NCBI GenBank assembly: GCA_022813625.1
Contig: JAKLMB010000010.1
Span: 372,001 to 436,000 of the forward strand
Direction: 5' to 3'
Length of the DNA stretch: 64,000 nucleotides
Origin: Aaosphaeria pasadenensis
Taxonomy: Eukaryota; Ascomycota; Dothideomycetes; Pleosporales
A program made the translations under genes and the position numbers. Position 1 is the first letter of the stretch, and each line of letters begins with the position of its first letter. The notes beneath the pieces were generated by a model. The model was not told where the DNA came from, did not search any database, and saw nothing but the letters and a program-made list of their open reading frames with translations. Of this stretch, positions 1-11,546 are shown piece by piece.

Positions 1-151
1 TAGATCTCGACGACCCCATGCATTAATCTCTTTTCCATTTTACAGCTACTGCCTGCTCCATTTCCTCAGGGGACGTTGCCGAAGCGAAAGTTCTTCCTCG
101 ATGCGAAGTATACCGAGGACGTGAGATTGCTCACGAAAGAGTGGCCCACCA

Positions 152-2234
152 ATGCCCAATCCTCCCACAGGTGCTCCCAAGCCCCGGAAGCCTCGACCCT
201 CGCGTGCGCGCGGCTTGCGCACAACTACAGGCTGGTAAGTGTTTTCATTCATAGAGCAAGAGGCATATGATCAATTGAGCGAGGCTCAAGCAATTTCTCT
301 TCCTGCGCGATCTCTGCCGTTGTTCCGGCATCAACCTCAGGAGTGGCGTCAGCATCTTTTCGTTCAGAATTGCTGATATCTGGCAGCTTGACATGTCGCA
401 AGAGAAGAGTAAAATGTGATGAAACGAAACCTTGCTGCACGCCTTGCAGCAAGTCTAAGAGAGAATGTGCTTACGCTGTTACGACAACCATCACCACCCC
501 ATCCACGGAGGAAAGCAATGCGGCACCAAGTGTTCCGGAAGAAGCATCAGTACCATCTCAACCAGGGACGGTTGGCAGTCTGAATGCCAATGATTCACCA
601 GAGCTTCGGTTTGACTTATCACCTTTAACGATCACCGCTTCTCTTCCTTCGCCCAATTCAGCTCCATTCGAATGGTATGACCTACTTGCCGAGGATGCAA
701 TCAATAACATAGAGAGACATAATCTCGGCTTCGACCAAACGTCCCTCTCGAGACGACAGAGTCCCGTACCTGAATTCCTAAACGCAGCAGGGCCTCGCCT
801 TACTGTTGAACCAGAATATCAGTCACCAAAAGTCAGCGTCGATGTCGATGCCGAGATCTCATCCAATGAACCATGGAATTCGACGCAGATATTGGCTCTT
901 ACAGAGACTGAACTCACGCTGATGCAACACTTCGTAAATGTTGTTGGGCCCATACTAGATCTACTCGATCCTCATCGACAATTTTCGACTACGGTTCCTC
1001 GACTGGCCGTTCACAATGTCGGTTTACTTAAATCTCTCCTTGCCGTTGCGGCTCGACACATGGCGTTGCACTCGGCAGAAAACCAACCAGACCAATTGAC
1101 GGACTGCAACATTGCGGATCCAGCTAGTCGTCGAAATCCATTTACACAAGTGGCAACGCAATATTATTATGAAACATTACATTATCTATCCCAGAATCTA
1201 CTCTACCCTTCGTATACAAGATCCGGGGTTATTATTGCTACCGCCATCCTAATAAGCACCTATGAGATGTTCGATGCAGAGGGGTCTTACAGCGATGGCG
1301 GGTGGGAGAGGCATCTACGAGGGATATTCTGGATACAAAGAGGTCAAAACATTGACGGAGAAACGGTCGACCCCCTTCGGAAGGCTGCGTGGTGGGCTTG
1401 GCTTCGACAGGACATCTGGGTGGCATTCCGGGAGAATCGACGTACATTGACGATATGGAGGCCCAGGAGGAGACTTATGGATCTCTCCGCCGACGACCTC
1501 GTGACGCGTATCGTCTACATCACAGCGAGATGCGTGGACTTCGCCGCGAACGAGAAAAACTACGATATGGGGCTACGAATCGAGCAAGGAGATAAATTGC
1601 TGCAGGCACTGGATGACTGGTATCAGATCTTGCCGAGCTGCTTCAAGCCAATCTACGCGCAAGCACACACAGAGTCGAACATCTTCACCCCCCTTTGGAT
1701 CAATCCTCCCATGTACGCGGCGGCGGTCCAAACTTTCCACTTCGCGAGGATCGTGGTCATTATTAACCAACCATCGGTGGGAGGTATGTCGGCTTTCAGA
1801 CAACAACAAAAACTACTCGACGAAAGCGTCGAGTCAATATGCGGCATCGCCATGATGCAGCAAAACCATCTTGAAAGTGCATTTGTCAACTTTCAAGCTC
1901 TCTATGTTGGTAAGTCCCCCTATTTTCTTCAAATTTATTCGAATACCGGGCGATTGGGACGTACTATGCATAGTCTCGAACAGTTTGGACTACTCTAGCG
2001 TGTCAATGCAATACGAAGGAAGCATTCTGGAACAATCACAACCTAGAGCTGATCTGTTTTCTTTTCCTGGTACTGGAACTTTGCGGCTGACATTTACTAG
2101 CGGGTCTTTGCGTCCAGAACCCTGTCAAGCAACTTGCAATCAAACAACTTCTAGAAGCCACTCTAGATCTCGCCAAGTTTCCCCCGAAGACGCTTTTGAA
2201 CGATCTCACGAATTTTTGGAGAGAGGCACAGTGA
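152..2234 (+). CDS. Zn2Cys6 fungal-specific transcription factor
   Basis: Three-exon model: 152-234, 387-1909, 2101-2234, giving 579 residues. The first intron (GTAAGT donor, GGCAG acceptor) splits the codon of the first zinc-ligand cysteine (TG|C). Once joined, residues 28-55 form a perfect CX2CX6CX5CX2CX6C binuclear zinc cluster beginning CLTCRKRRVKC, preceded by a basic Pro/Arg-rich leader. Residues 56-190 are low-complexity and probably disordered. The rest matches the fungal-specific regulatory (middle homology) region in its hydrophobic helical pattern. The second intron is long (1910-2100); after it the reading continues into AGLCVQNPVKQL..., the usual C-terminal helix of this regulator class, and stops at TGA 2232. 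It should be a nuclear DNA-binding regulator recognising CGG-type sites. Target genes are unknown. The unrelated aldolase gene lies 0.94 kb downstream on the same strand. Confidence 0.85.
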
Positions 2235-3178
2235 GCGACTGTGCAAGAGCACACGCGCTGGATAATGTCATGTTACGATAGGGTGTCTGTGTAGGAAGGC
2301 TTTAAGCCATAACAATGGATGTTTTTCTTCCGTACCGTGAAAATGGCTTAGATCCACGATACCAAGAACTGTTTTACAGATGATGTAGCGAACCTTGACG
2401 CGAGTGACCTCAGATCCGAGCTAGATCTCGAATGAGCTATCACCAAGGAGGAAAAACATAGACCATTCCCCAGCTATCTCACTCAGTCCAGCTAGCTTGG
2501 TGTCTTCTCCGCAACGAGCGAGTTCGATCACAATGACAGGGCGCCGTGCGCAATTTAGCTAGCTATGCTACTTGTACAATAAGGCTTCCAGAACCCACGA
2601 GGCGAGGACTTCCGGGAGATCACACCATGACCATGAAACGAAGTTGACATGGTTAGCTCCCAGCAACGTCCTGTTCCAATGCCGAGGTCCTGGTATTTTG
2701 CAGAGCGTGAATGTGGGTAGGGCGGATTTGGTATCCATCCTTGATGTGAACCAAATTTACAGACTACTCTTAAAAAACTGGTCACTTGCGGGTCCCCGCG
2801 GGGATTTCAATGAGGGATCGGACCGATGAGTGATGTAACTGGGGTAAGTCGATACGAGGGTTTTGTCGCCGGAACGAGGGTAGACACCAATGCCATGAGG
2901 CGAGTAAGGATTGGGAAGGCTCGCCGATCCCACGAATCATGTTCAAGCTATTCGGATAGCATGCGTTTCCTCCATTTTGCTGTTGAACTCTTCTGACATT
3001 CCGACGCTGTTTCCGATTCTGCTTCCGATCTGAATAAAACCCCTTGCACCCCGCTTGTACTCTGTACAATTCCCTTCACGAGACGTACAGCATTAGATCA
3101 GCGTTGAACCCCTTTCGGAATCTGCACAACCGTCGCTTTTCATAGATCCACCAATCAATTACATAGACCACGTTCAAA
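2235..3178. other. Intergenic region between regulator and aldolase gene
   Basis: No open frame here shows coding character or usable splice sites. It holds the 3' end of the regulator and the promoter/5' leader of the aldolase-like gene. The last 60 bases before the ATG at 3179 are A/C-rich, as in fungal leaders. Confidence 0.6.
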
Positions 3179-4183
3179 ATGGTCGTTTCTCGCGAGAATA
3201 ACCGTACTCTTCAGATCCTGAGCGCCGCCTCAGAAGGCAAATATGGAGTTTTGGCAGCCATCGCGTATGTTTTTGATTGAACGCACACACCCGGCGTTTC
3301 CTTCATGCACCAGGGGACATATCATTTACTTACATCTACACAGCTACAACGTCGAGCAATTGACAGCCATTGTCCGCGCAGCTGAAGCTAAGCGGTCGCC
3401 CATAATCATTCAACTCTTCCCTTCAACACTAAAGCAGCTCCCTACCCTTGCACACGCTGCCGCTGTCGCTGTAAAGAACGCAACAGTACCTCTTTCTCTG
3501 CACATCGACCATGCGCAAGACGAGGCACACATCAGGGAGATCATCGCCACTCTCCCAGTCGACAGTGTTATGGTTGACATGAGCCACTACGAGCATGACG
3601 AGAACCTAGCCAAGACGAAGGTTTTGACCAAGGAGTGCCACGACCGGGGAATCGCCGTCGAAGCCGAGAGTGGAAGAATCAACGGAGGAGAAGACGGAAT
3701 CGCTGACACTGGCGAGCTCGAGGGTAAGACAATCCCTTACAATCAACTATATTGACCACCCGTTTCTAACCACCAACAGCCCTCTTCACCACCCCCGAAG
3801 AAGTCGAAGACTTCATCTCCGCCGGCGTCGACATCCTCGCCCCCTCAATAGGCAACGTCCACGGCGACTACGGCCCCACCGGCCCCGCCGAGGGCCAATT
3901 GCACTTCGACCGCCTCGAGTCGATAGACAAGCAGATCAACAAGCGCGTGCTCATCGCCCTCCACGGCACCAACGACTTCCCTCCTGCCATCCTGCGCCGC
4001 TGCATCGAGTCCGGCACCGTGAAGTTGAACGTCAACAAGCTCATCCTCGAGGTCTGGAACCAGTTCTTGAGGGAGAACGCGAGCAAGTTGGGTATCGTGA
4101 GTCTGCTTGACGAGGGAATGAAGGTGCTGCAGGAGGAGACGGAGAGGTGGATGGATATTTGCGGTAGCAGTGGAAAGGCTTAG
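3179..4183 (+). CDS. Class II fructose/tagatose-bisphosphate aldolase-like protein
   Basis: Exons 3179-3264, 3344-3723 and 3780-4183 give 289 residues, close to the usual length for the KbaY/GatY/class II aldolase family. The start is the ATG with A-rich context (CAAAATGG). The zinc-site histidine is visible in LSLHIDHAQDEAHI, where the D of IDH is the usual catalytic acid. VEAESGRINGGEDG corresponds to the family's VEAE-GxIGGxED segment, SIGNVHGDYGP to the AxGxxHGxY phosphate loop with a second zinc histidine, and IALHGTND to the third histidine (LHGGS region). In this family these residues hold a catalytic Zn2+ and cleave or condense ketose 1,6-bisphosphates with dihydroxyacetone phosphate. 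Fungal paralogues of this small type are often separate from the glycolytic FbaA, so the substrate is uncertain. Likely cytosolic; no targeting signal is visible. Confidence 0.85.
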
Positions 4184-4826
4184 ATAGTTTGATGAAGACG
4201 AAACCAAAAATAGATTATAGAATTGATGATATCCTTTTCATTCCGACTTAGTTTGCCTATGGTCAATCTCGAATTACCATCACAACGCTGTTGAAGATCA
4301 GATGAGGTGATCGCAATACGATCATGTTCATGACCCCTCGAGCGGCCATCTAACTCAACATAAGCCTTGCTTTTTTTTCAAAAACGTGTACTATTAGACT
4401 GCAGTATCAAATACCTAAAGACTCCACACTTGAACACTTTCATGCCACGTAACAAATAGCACACTTCAGCCATAGCCCTACATTTACATATCACTTGGAA
4501 CTAGTACTATCTAGGTTTAGAGCTGGACAACCGTGGACTTCACCATCACTGTCAATTGTCAAAGTGAGGAGTAGTGAAACTGATCCATTTAGAAGAAAGG
4601 CGATTGGAAAGTCTGACTATGTTTAATCTCTCCAGTCTCTTGATTGTTGGGGTCATTGGTCAACTGTGTTAGGCAGTGACCACCCACTGGCTTCATGTTC
4701 GACTTTATACAGTTCACTTTAGAGAGAGAGAAAAACATTGTAGTCAGCCACCAGTCTACAGGCCCTACGAATGTAGAGGTTCGATAGATTCAACCCTTCC
4801 ACACAGGTTTAAAATCAACATCCATC
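4184..4826. other. Intergenic region
   Basis: AT-rich spacer with poly-T/A runs near 4370-4385 and no supported gene. It contains the aldolase 3' UTR and the promoter of the HNH-like gene; an AGAGAGAGAG tract lies near 4722-4732. Confidence 0.5.
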
Positions 4827-6033
4827 ATGAGCTTCGCCCGACCCCCCTGCGAGCCTCCAGCAACCCGCCATGAGATCCCATACCACGAAATCACGATACG
4901 CCATCCCGGCTACAACGAACCCTACAACCTCCTCCTCAAACTCCTCGCATCAGACGTAGGCCCCTCCAGCCGGGGACTATATGCCGACTACGCCCTCCAA
5001 GCCGGCGGCATCGTCGCCGGCAACCGCTGGGACGGCTGGCTCTCCGAATCAAAAGAACCCACTCACTCGCCTCCAGTCGATCTAACCAGCATCCTGTACA
5101 AGAGAAACTATGTCTTCCATTTCCCCCCGCTACAAACCGATCTCGACGCCAGCCAGCCCAATCTCCCCTATCCGATCGTCCCCAACTTCCGCGAATGGCG
5201 TTTCCCACACGGGAATCTGCCTCCGTCGTGGAAGGCCATGAACGTATCAGTTCCCGACTTCGCACCTGCAAGAGATACATCGTGTCGCATAATCGGCCAC
5301 CGAGAACTAACCCTTCCCACACCCATCTGCCCGCTCGAAGAAACACAATGGTGGCGCGAGAACAACATGTCCCTCGACAATTCCCACCGCACAAACACAA
5401 TCCTCCTACGCGCCGATCTACGCCTCGCATTCGACACGCCTATGCTCGTCATCGTGCCCAAACCATCATCATCTCCTGCTAACCCCGAGAAGTTGCGATA
5501 CGTAACGCACGTAGTCGTAGCGTCGGCGGAATTGGAGGGGTTGTATCATAACCGTGCGTTAAGGACGGTGTGTGCGCGTGCGGAGATGCTGTTTACGAGG
5601 TTTGCGTGGTGGGTGTTTCCGCTGGTGGATGGGTTCTTGACGTGTAGGGTGCGGAGACGGTTGCGCGTTGCTAGGGGGGGGGGGGGGGGGGGTGTGAGTT
5701 TTGGGGGAGGGGTGCGTGGGGTTTTCTTCACGGATGCGGGAGAAGTGTACGAGGAGTTGTGGTTCGCGATCTGGGGAGGAGGATGAATTCGAGGAGTCGC
5801 TGTCGAGGATTGCCTCGCCTTCGTCCTCTACTGCGGGACCAAGCTCTCATTCTTCAGCACTGAGTCACGTCTCCTCCGACATGTACGAGCAATGGGAAGC
5901 GGAAAAGGCTTGGGCGAAGGAGGTCTGGGAAGGCAAGATCCTGTTGAACGCAGAGGATGCAAGAAGATGGTTTGAGATCGGAGGGGCGGAGTTTGTTGAT
6001 GACGAGGCTGAGTTTGTCGAAAATGATAGTTAA
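4827..6033 (+). CDS. HNH-nuclease-domain-like fungal protein with a G19 run and probable short intron
   Basis: The frame from ATG 4827 is open to TGA 5786, but the residues typical of the C-terminus of this family (WEAEKAWAKEVWEGK...EDARRWFEIGGAEF) lie in another frame ending at TAA 6033. A 49-nt intron 5694-5742 (GTGAGT donor, pyrimidine stretch TTTTCTTCAC) would join the two frames exactly; acceptor 5745 also works. Residues 150-260 look like the fungal HNH_2-type region: DTSCRIIGHREL, a WW-x-NNM segment, then LRADLRLAFD, VIVPK, LHN-like and LFTRFAWWVFPLVDGFL. The AHL/AHIIP histidine expected after the CxxxG part is replaced by PTPIC, so nuclease activity is doubtful. A run of 19 G (5674-5692) encodes poly-Gly just before the proposed donor. 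Biological role unknown. The gene is convergent with the dehydrogenase gene. Confidence 0.6.
5674..5692 (+). repeat. G19 homopolymer in a coding exon
   Basis: Nineteen uninterrupted G bases are read as poly-Gly within the HNH-like gene and lie 1-2 bases before the proposed intron donor. Such runs are prone to slippage in vivo and to assembly error, so the exact count is uncertain. Confidence 0.9.
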
Positions 6034-6452
6034 GGGATTTTATGATTTCTACCGTTTGAATGCGCCCGAGAGAGTATTCCCGGAGAAATGGGAGACGAAT
6101 TGAAGAGAAAAGGAATGCAAGTGCTGGGCGAGTAGAGAGTCGAACATGAGAGAACCAGTTAATTGAACAATATGTCACCCTTCATAAACTGCCGAGGCAG
6201 CGTAAAACACGGATAGTAATGGAAAAGTAATCTACCACATGAAAAATAAGCAGACTAGGATCAAGGTTTGGGATTGAACGTGCAGTAGGAACGTAGGGTT
6301 TACGAGGTCTCAACATTTCGGTTAGAAAATATGAGTTACGTGATGGATTAAAACTTGTCGATTGAACTTCGAATTGAAGAAAATATGCATGAATTTTATA
6401 TAATGATATGATGATGTAATGCTATGCTTGGTATCATTGGAAGTGAATCTTT
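6034..6452. other. Convergent intergenic region
   Basis: This spacer holds the 3' ends of two convergent genes. The stretch 6330-6420 is AT-rich (for example ATATAATGATATGATGATG), as expected for polyadenylation regions. No gene seen. Confidence 0.5.
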
Positions 6453-7787
6453 TTAGTAGTCTATCGTCTGTTTGATCGCATCATATACGCCTATTCATCG
6501 TCAGTTTTGAAATCTTTTGTGTTTGAAAATGCAGAAGGAAGAAAAAGACTTACGTGTCACGTCCGGAATAATGAACTTTTCGTAAACCAACCCGGTATGG
6601 GTAGCCCACCCTGCGACTCTCTTCACTGGCGCCTCAAGTCTCAAGAATGCCTTCTCCTGAATAGTTGCAGCGACCTCAGCACCCACACCAGCGTTCATCA
6701 TGCTCTCGTGCACGACGATCGCTCGTCCCGTCTTCTTCACGCTTTCCAGGATCGTTTCCCGGTCCCAGGGGTAGATGGTTCGTAGGTCGATCAGCTCGAC
6801 GCTGCAGCCGAAGTCTTTCTCTGCGGCTGCGATGGCGGCGGAACATGTGTACAGTGGTGTTCCGTAGGAGATCAGGGTGACGTCTTTGCCGGGCTTGAGG
6901 ATTTCGGCCTTGTCCAGGGGCAGTTCGTATGATCCCACGGGTACCTGCTCAACTGCGGCGCGGTAGAGGACTTTTGGCTCCATAAAGATTACTGGGTCGT
7001 TGGTCTTTATCGCTGAGAGGAGAAGACCCTTGGCTTGGACTGGGGATCGAGGAATCACAACATGAAGACCAGGGATGTGTGTGAAGAGGGCCTCAGGAGA
7101 TTGCGAGTGGTATCTGTACAGAAGAATTAGCCATGTATGGTAGAGAAGAAGCAATGCGGACACTTACAGGGCACCGTGTCCCACTACACCAGTCGGCATA
7201 CGGATCACCAAACCACCAGCATTGTACCCTGTGGATCCAGAGCGATACCTGTACTTGGCCGCCTCGTTCACGATCTGATCGAAAGCAGGGAAGACATAAT
7301 CCGCAAACTGAACCTCAGCTACGGGCCTCATTCCCTCACTAGCAGCACCTATAGCGAATCCCACCAATCCCTGTTCGCTCAATGGTGTATTGAAGACGCG
7401 ATCTGTGCCAAAGTCTGCAGCCAGGTTCATTGTGCAACGGAACACACCACCGAACTGAATATCCTCTCCGAAGACCAGGACGCGCTCGTCTGTCTGTAGG
7501 GCATGGCGTAAGGCTTCGTTGACGGCAGTGTAGAGGTTGATGCGCTTTGTTTGGCCGTTCCGGATGTCCTGTGGCAGTTCTGGATTGGCGAGTGCAGAGC
7601 GAGCGGTGTGATGGAGGATCGGGGTAGAGTCGTACTGAACTGGAACATTCAATCGTGCGCCAGCTGCTGCAGCAGAATAATTTTTACAATTGACTCGCGG
7701 GGCCGCGCATCGTATAGACGTTGGATGTTGGCGGCGTAGAGGCAAGGAGCGGAGTAGCGTCCGCGCAGGAGGAATTATGGTAGACAT
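6453..7787 (-). CDS. Branched-chain 2-oxoacid dehydrogenase E1-beta subunit, mitochondrial
   Basis: Exons on the minus strand are 7787-7168, 7113-6554 and 6490-6453, giving 405 residues. The last intron (6491-6553) restores the conserved end TRVYDAIKQTIDY. The N-terminal ~60 residues are rich in Arg, Ser and Ala without acids (MSTIIPPARTLLRSLPLRRQ), a mitochondrial presequence. The thiamin-dependent E1-beta pattern is clear: TAVNEALRHAL, FGEDIQFGGVFRCTMNL, FNTPLSEQGLVGFAIG, AEVQFADYVFPAFDQI, YHSQSPEALF, then VTLISYGTPL, ELIDLRTIYPWD and VVHESMMNAGVGAEV. The GGVFRCT and YHSQSPEA forms point to the BCKDH branch rather than pyruvate dehydrogenase E1-beta. With E1-alpha and thiamin diphosphate it decarboxylates the 2-oxo acids of Val, Leu and Ile. 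An upstream in-frame Met at 7964 is possible but would bury the presequence. Confidence 0.92.
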
Positions 7788-9128
7788 TGCGGGCCTACCC
7801 TGTGAAAGTGAGGAGACTGAAGAGAATAAATGAAGAGAAAGTGTTAGGAGTATAAAACAACCATGGAGAAAGCGTGCGGAGGAATGTTTGTGGGGGAGGA
7901 TGGAGGAGGTGTAGTTGTATAGAAATGACGGCAAGCGTCGGCTCAGGTTGGGTGAAAGGTACATCCGCCGAGGTATCCTAGACCGCAGCTCACCGCGTAG
8001 TCAGCAGGTTACGAGACAAGGGATAAAAAAGTCAGTCTTTTTGGGTTTGGTATAGCAAAGGTCCAGCGCAGTGTTTCGCGTGGAGATACGATCGTGCTCA
8101 TCTCCTGTGTTCTATAAGTTCTGTAAATCGCGGTTGCGGTTAATTAGTTGACAAACATGTAGGGCCATTTGGGTAGGAAGCTGGGTCTTTCATAGGGCTG
8201 ATTAGTGTCCTAATAGATAATCTTGCCATGCCGATCAATCAAAGGAGCTGAGTATCCCTGCATACAGGTTGTAAACTGTCAGAAGCAATTGATTGATGAT
8301 TATCGTGACTTCTCGGTGGTTGATATATGACCGTTGAAGGCGGTGGGCGGAGTGGGGATCGTTGTCTCGTTAGTCCCCGCCGGCAGGCAGGGCTTGGCAA
8401 GATGATGGTTCGTACTAGTACCAATACGTAACTTCCATTTTCTTTTTCCATTTTCTTCTTACTAATATGTATTATCTTGTATTCTTTTTTCGATTATAGT
8501 GGGCGAGCGGCATGTCTAGAACCTTCGTGATGGTGCCAGCCATGATGTAGACCAGTAGAAAGGCGAGCAATTCGTGTAGATGGATACTAGTCAGCCATTA
8601 CTACTGCAGAATAATACACCAATTAGTTACCCAAATTACCTACTCGATCTGCGAGTAGTTGGTGAGAGGTAGTTAGTAGTTCCCTACGTCACGCTACATA
8701 TTACTCACAGTAGTTCCCTCTCTCCCATCTCCCCTCGGCCAACGACGATCAATTTCGACATCAACCAAAAACATTTCTTTTCGTCGCGCTTCCATTGTTC
8801 TGCCTCTTTTCTCTTCGATTAAACTATTGCATTATCAGAACCACTCCGGGTTTCTATTCTTATCATCTCACCTACCTCGTAACTCATCCGACTTTCCCGC
8901 TTGGCGCCGCGCTTCTGTGCCTTTTTGGAGCTCGAGTTGCCGCTGTGCACGGACCAACAGTCCCTCTCCCACCGAACGCACCTTCCTCTCTTCCGTGCAC
9001 GCACATCCTCGTTAACTTCTCATCGGCGCCTTTTCGTCTCTCCTCCCTCACGGCCACTTGACGCCTCTGTCATACCGCCCATCACTTACAAACCTCATCG
9101 CGAGGGTCTATCACCAAATATCCGGAGC
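7788..9128. promoter_or_regulatory. Divergent promoter region, E1-beta and CNNM genes
   Basis: This 1.34 kb lies between two divergent starts. It carries CT-rich tracts near 8710-8750 (CCCTCTCTCCCATCTCCCCT) and around 8800-9060, typical of fungal transcription-start regions, here most likely the leader of the CNNM gene. No coding sequence is supported. Confidence 0.5.
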
Positions 9129-11546
9129 ATGGCACGTCCAATTGGCGCTGCCTCCTCCTACACCCGCAATCCTAATGGCTTGATGTCCGGGCCCCAAGCT
9201 CGCGTCTCTGGACTCTTCCTCTGCTTGTTCCACATATTCGCGCCGCTCGTCAGGGCTCTTCCTGTCGCCCAAGGATCAATACACACCCTCGAGGAAGATC
9301 TTCCCAAGAGTCCTGACGATGCCAGCCTTTGGGCGTATTTGGGTACCGCCATTGCTCTCGTCTTGCTTGGAGGCGCCTTCGCTGGATTGACCATTGCGTA
9401 TGTTTACCCCCGCTTGGCACGCCCAGCTTCCTATATTGATGCTTCTTTGCCTTACTGACGTATGAACTCCAAACAGTTTGATGGGACAAGATGAGATCTA
9501 CCTCCAAGTCATCGCTACTTCCGGCGAAGGAAGGGAACGTAAAAATGCCGCCACCGTCCTCAAACTTCTCAAGAGAGGCAAGCATTGGGTTCTGGTCACC
9601 CTGCTCCTGAGCAACGTCATTACCAACGAAACACTCCCTATCGTTCTTGATCGCTCGCTGGGTGGAGGCTGGCCAGCTGTCCTAGCATCTACAGTTCTCA
9701 TCGGTATGTTTCTCAACTCATTCTATTCCGTTTTGATGCTAACTTGCGCTCCAGTCATCTTTGGCGAAATCGTACCCCAGTCGATATGCGTGCGCTACGG
9801 CCTCCCTATCGGCGCCTGGTGCACTCCCCTCGTTCTTACTTTGATGTGGATCATGGCTCCTGTTGCATACCCGACTGCGAAACTTTTGGACTATTTGCTC
9901 GGCGAGGACCACGGAACAACATACAAAAAGGCTGGTTTGAAGACTCTTGTCACGCTGCACAAGACCTTGGGAACGAGCCCAGACGAGCGTCTGAACGAAG
10001 ACGAGGTAACCATCATCACTGCTGTGCTGGATCTTAAAGCAAAGGCTGTCGGCAGTATCATGACGCCAATGAAGGATGTTTTCACCATGTCCGCGGACAC
10101 AGTGTTGGACGAAGACATGATGAATTCCATCCTTTCGGCTGGCTATTCCCGAATCCCCATCCATACTCCAGACAACCCTAAGAACTTCGTGGGCATGTTA
10201 CTGGTCAAAATGCTCATTACCTATGACCCCGAAGATGCTCTGCGCGTTCGGGACTTCGCTCTCGCCACTCTGCCTGAAACGCGCCCCGACACTAGCTGCC
10301 TTGATATCATCAATTTCTTCCAGGAAGGAAAGTCTCACATGGTTCTGGTTTCTGACTTTCCCGGCGAGTCTCACGGAGCGGTCGGTGTTGTTACTTTGGA
10401 GGACGTCATTGAAGAGCTCATCGGAGAGTAAGTGCAATCTATCCTATATTACTTTGAATTGACCTAACAAAGTTGTACAGAGAAATCATCGACGAGTCCG
10501 ATGTGTTCATCGATGTTCACAAGGCAATTCGCCGCATGGCTCCCGCTCCTCGAACCCGTGTGCCCAGGGGCGAAATCGTTACTGATCCCACTAAACCCAC
10601 AGAAGTTCCGACAAAATCCAGCGCCGAGGAGACTGAGCAGAACGGATCCAACGAACGCAGAAAATCCTCCCACGCTGAATTATTGAATGACCCGAAAATC
10701 TCGACCTTCCTTGTGCGCCGAAGGAGCAGTGGACACAGTGCTGTCCCCGAGCGCGGTGCGCATCTTGCACTCCGTAGCGACGATCCAGAGGTCATCCAGC
10801 ACCTCAAACATCTTGGACCATCCAATGCCGCCAACAAACCGAAAACTACTCGCATTAACACCGTGAAGATTAAGCCAGGCATCCCGAACACAATCCCCGA
10901 AGGTTCTCAACAGTCCAAGGATGGAGCGGCTGCCGTTGAAGTTCATGCTCCTCAGGGTGGTGTGGGCGAGGGTTTGCTAGAATCTGCGGGACGAGAAGCC
11001 AGTGACGGCGTTCACAGCCTTGCTGTCGGCTATGGCACGATAACGCCTGGTGTAGAGCGCTCATCGTGGAAGTCTGAGTCCAGGCTAAAGCCTTCTCACG
11101 ATGAAGTCCCGACTTCCCCCAAGTCTACCGTCGCAGACGAGAACACGAAACTCATTGTGGACATTCCGACTCCTGGTGCATCGATACAGCGCACCAAGTC
11201 CACGAGTACCATTGGGTCACTGCATTCGTTCGGATCCAAACCTCACAGCCCGCCCCAGAAGCGTCATACAGCCCGAAGTGGCAGCATATCTGAGAACATT
11301 ATCGACCTGAACGGTGTACGAAAGATTGTATTGGAAACCACGAGCTCCAGCGACTCCGAGGACAGGCTCCACGGTAGCCAGACCGACGGCACGTACGATA
11401 GACCTACGAGCTCTGAGACTGAGCAGCAAAAGCAGGAGAAGCAAGAAGAGCAGAAAGGTGGTAGTAAGAAGAAGCAGCGTAAGAAGCGAGGCAAGAAGAA
11501 GAAGAATGGCGATAGCAGTGAATCCCAGCCGCTCCTCGACGATTAG
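9129..11546 (+). CDS. CNNM/DUF21 ancient conserved domain membrane protein (Mam3-like)
   Basis: Exons 9129-9397, 9477-9703, 9755-10427 and 10481-11546 give 744 residues. A hydrophobic leader (residues ~25-45) is followed by a transmembrane DUF21/CNNM region: AYLGTAIALVLLGGAFAGLTIALMGQDEIYLQVI, a segment with NVITNETLPIVLDR, and VIFGEIVPQSICVRYGL. These are the hallmark motifs of the ancient conserved domain/CorC family. A CBS pair follows, with GSIMTPMKDVFTM and AGYSRIPIHTPDNPKNFVGMLLVK, ending VVTLEDVIEELIGEEIIDE. The last ~350 residues are hydrophilic and disordered, with a KKKQRKKRGKKKK-like basic stretch near the end. Yeast Mam3 acts at the vacuolar membrane in Mn/Mg homeostasis; animal CNNMs affect Mg2+ transport. 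A divalent-cation role is inferred from the family. Confidence 0.92.

Noticed and set aside
2070..2100. Possible extra 31-nt intron in the first regulator gene, which would add an exon at 1999-2069
   Set aside because: 31 nt is too short for a fungal spliceosomal intron; one long intron 1910-2100 gives the conserved C-terminus directly.
7788..7964. N-terminal extension of the E1-beta subunit from Met 7964
   Set aside because: The shorter start gives a classical mitochondrial presequence; the extension looks like translated leader.
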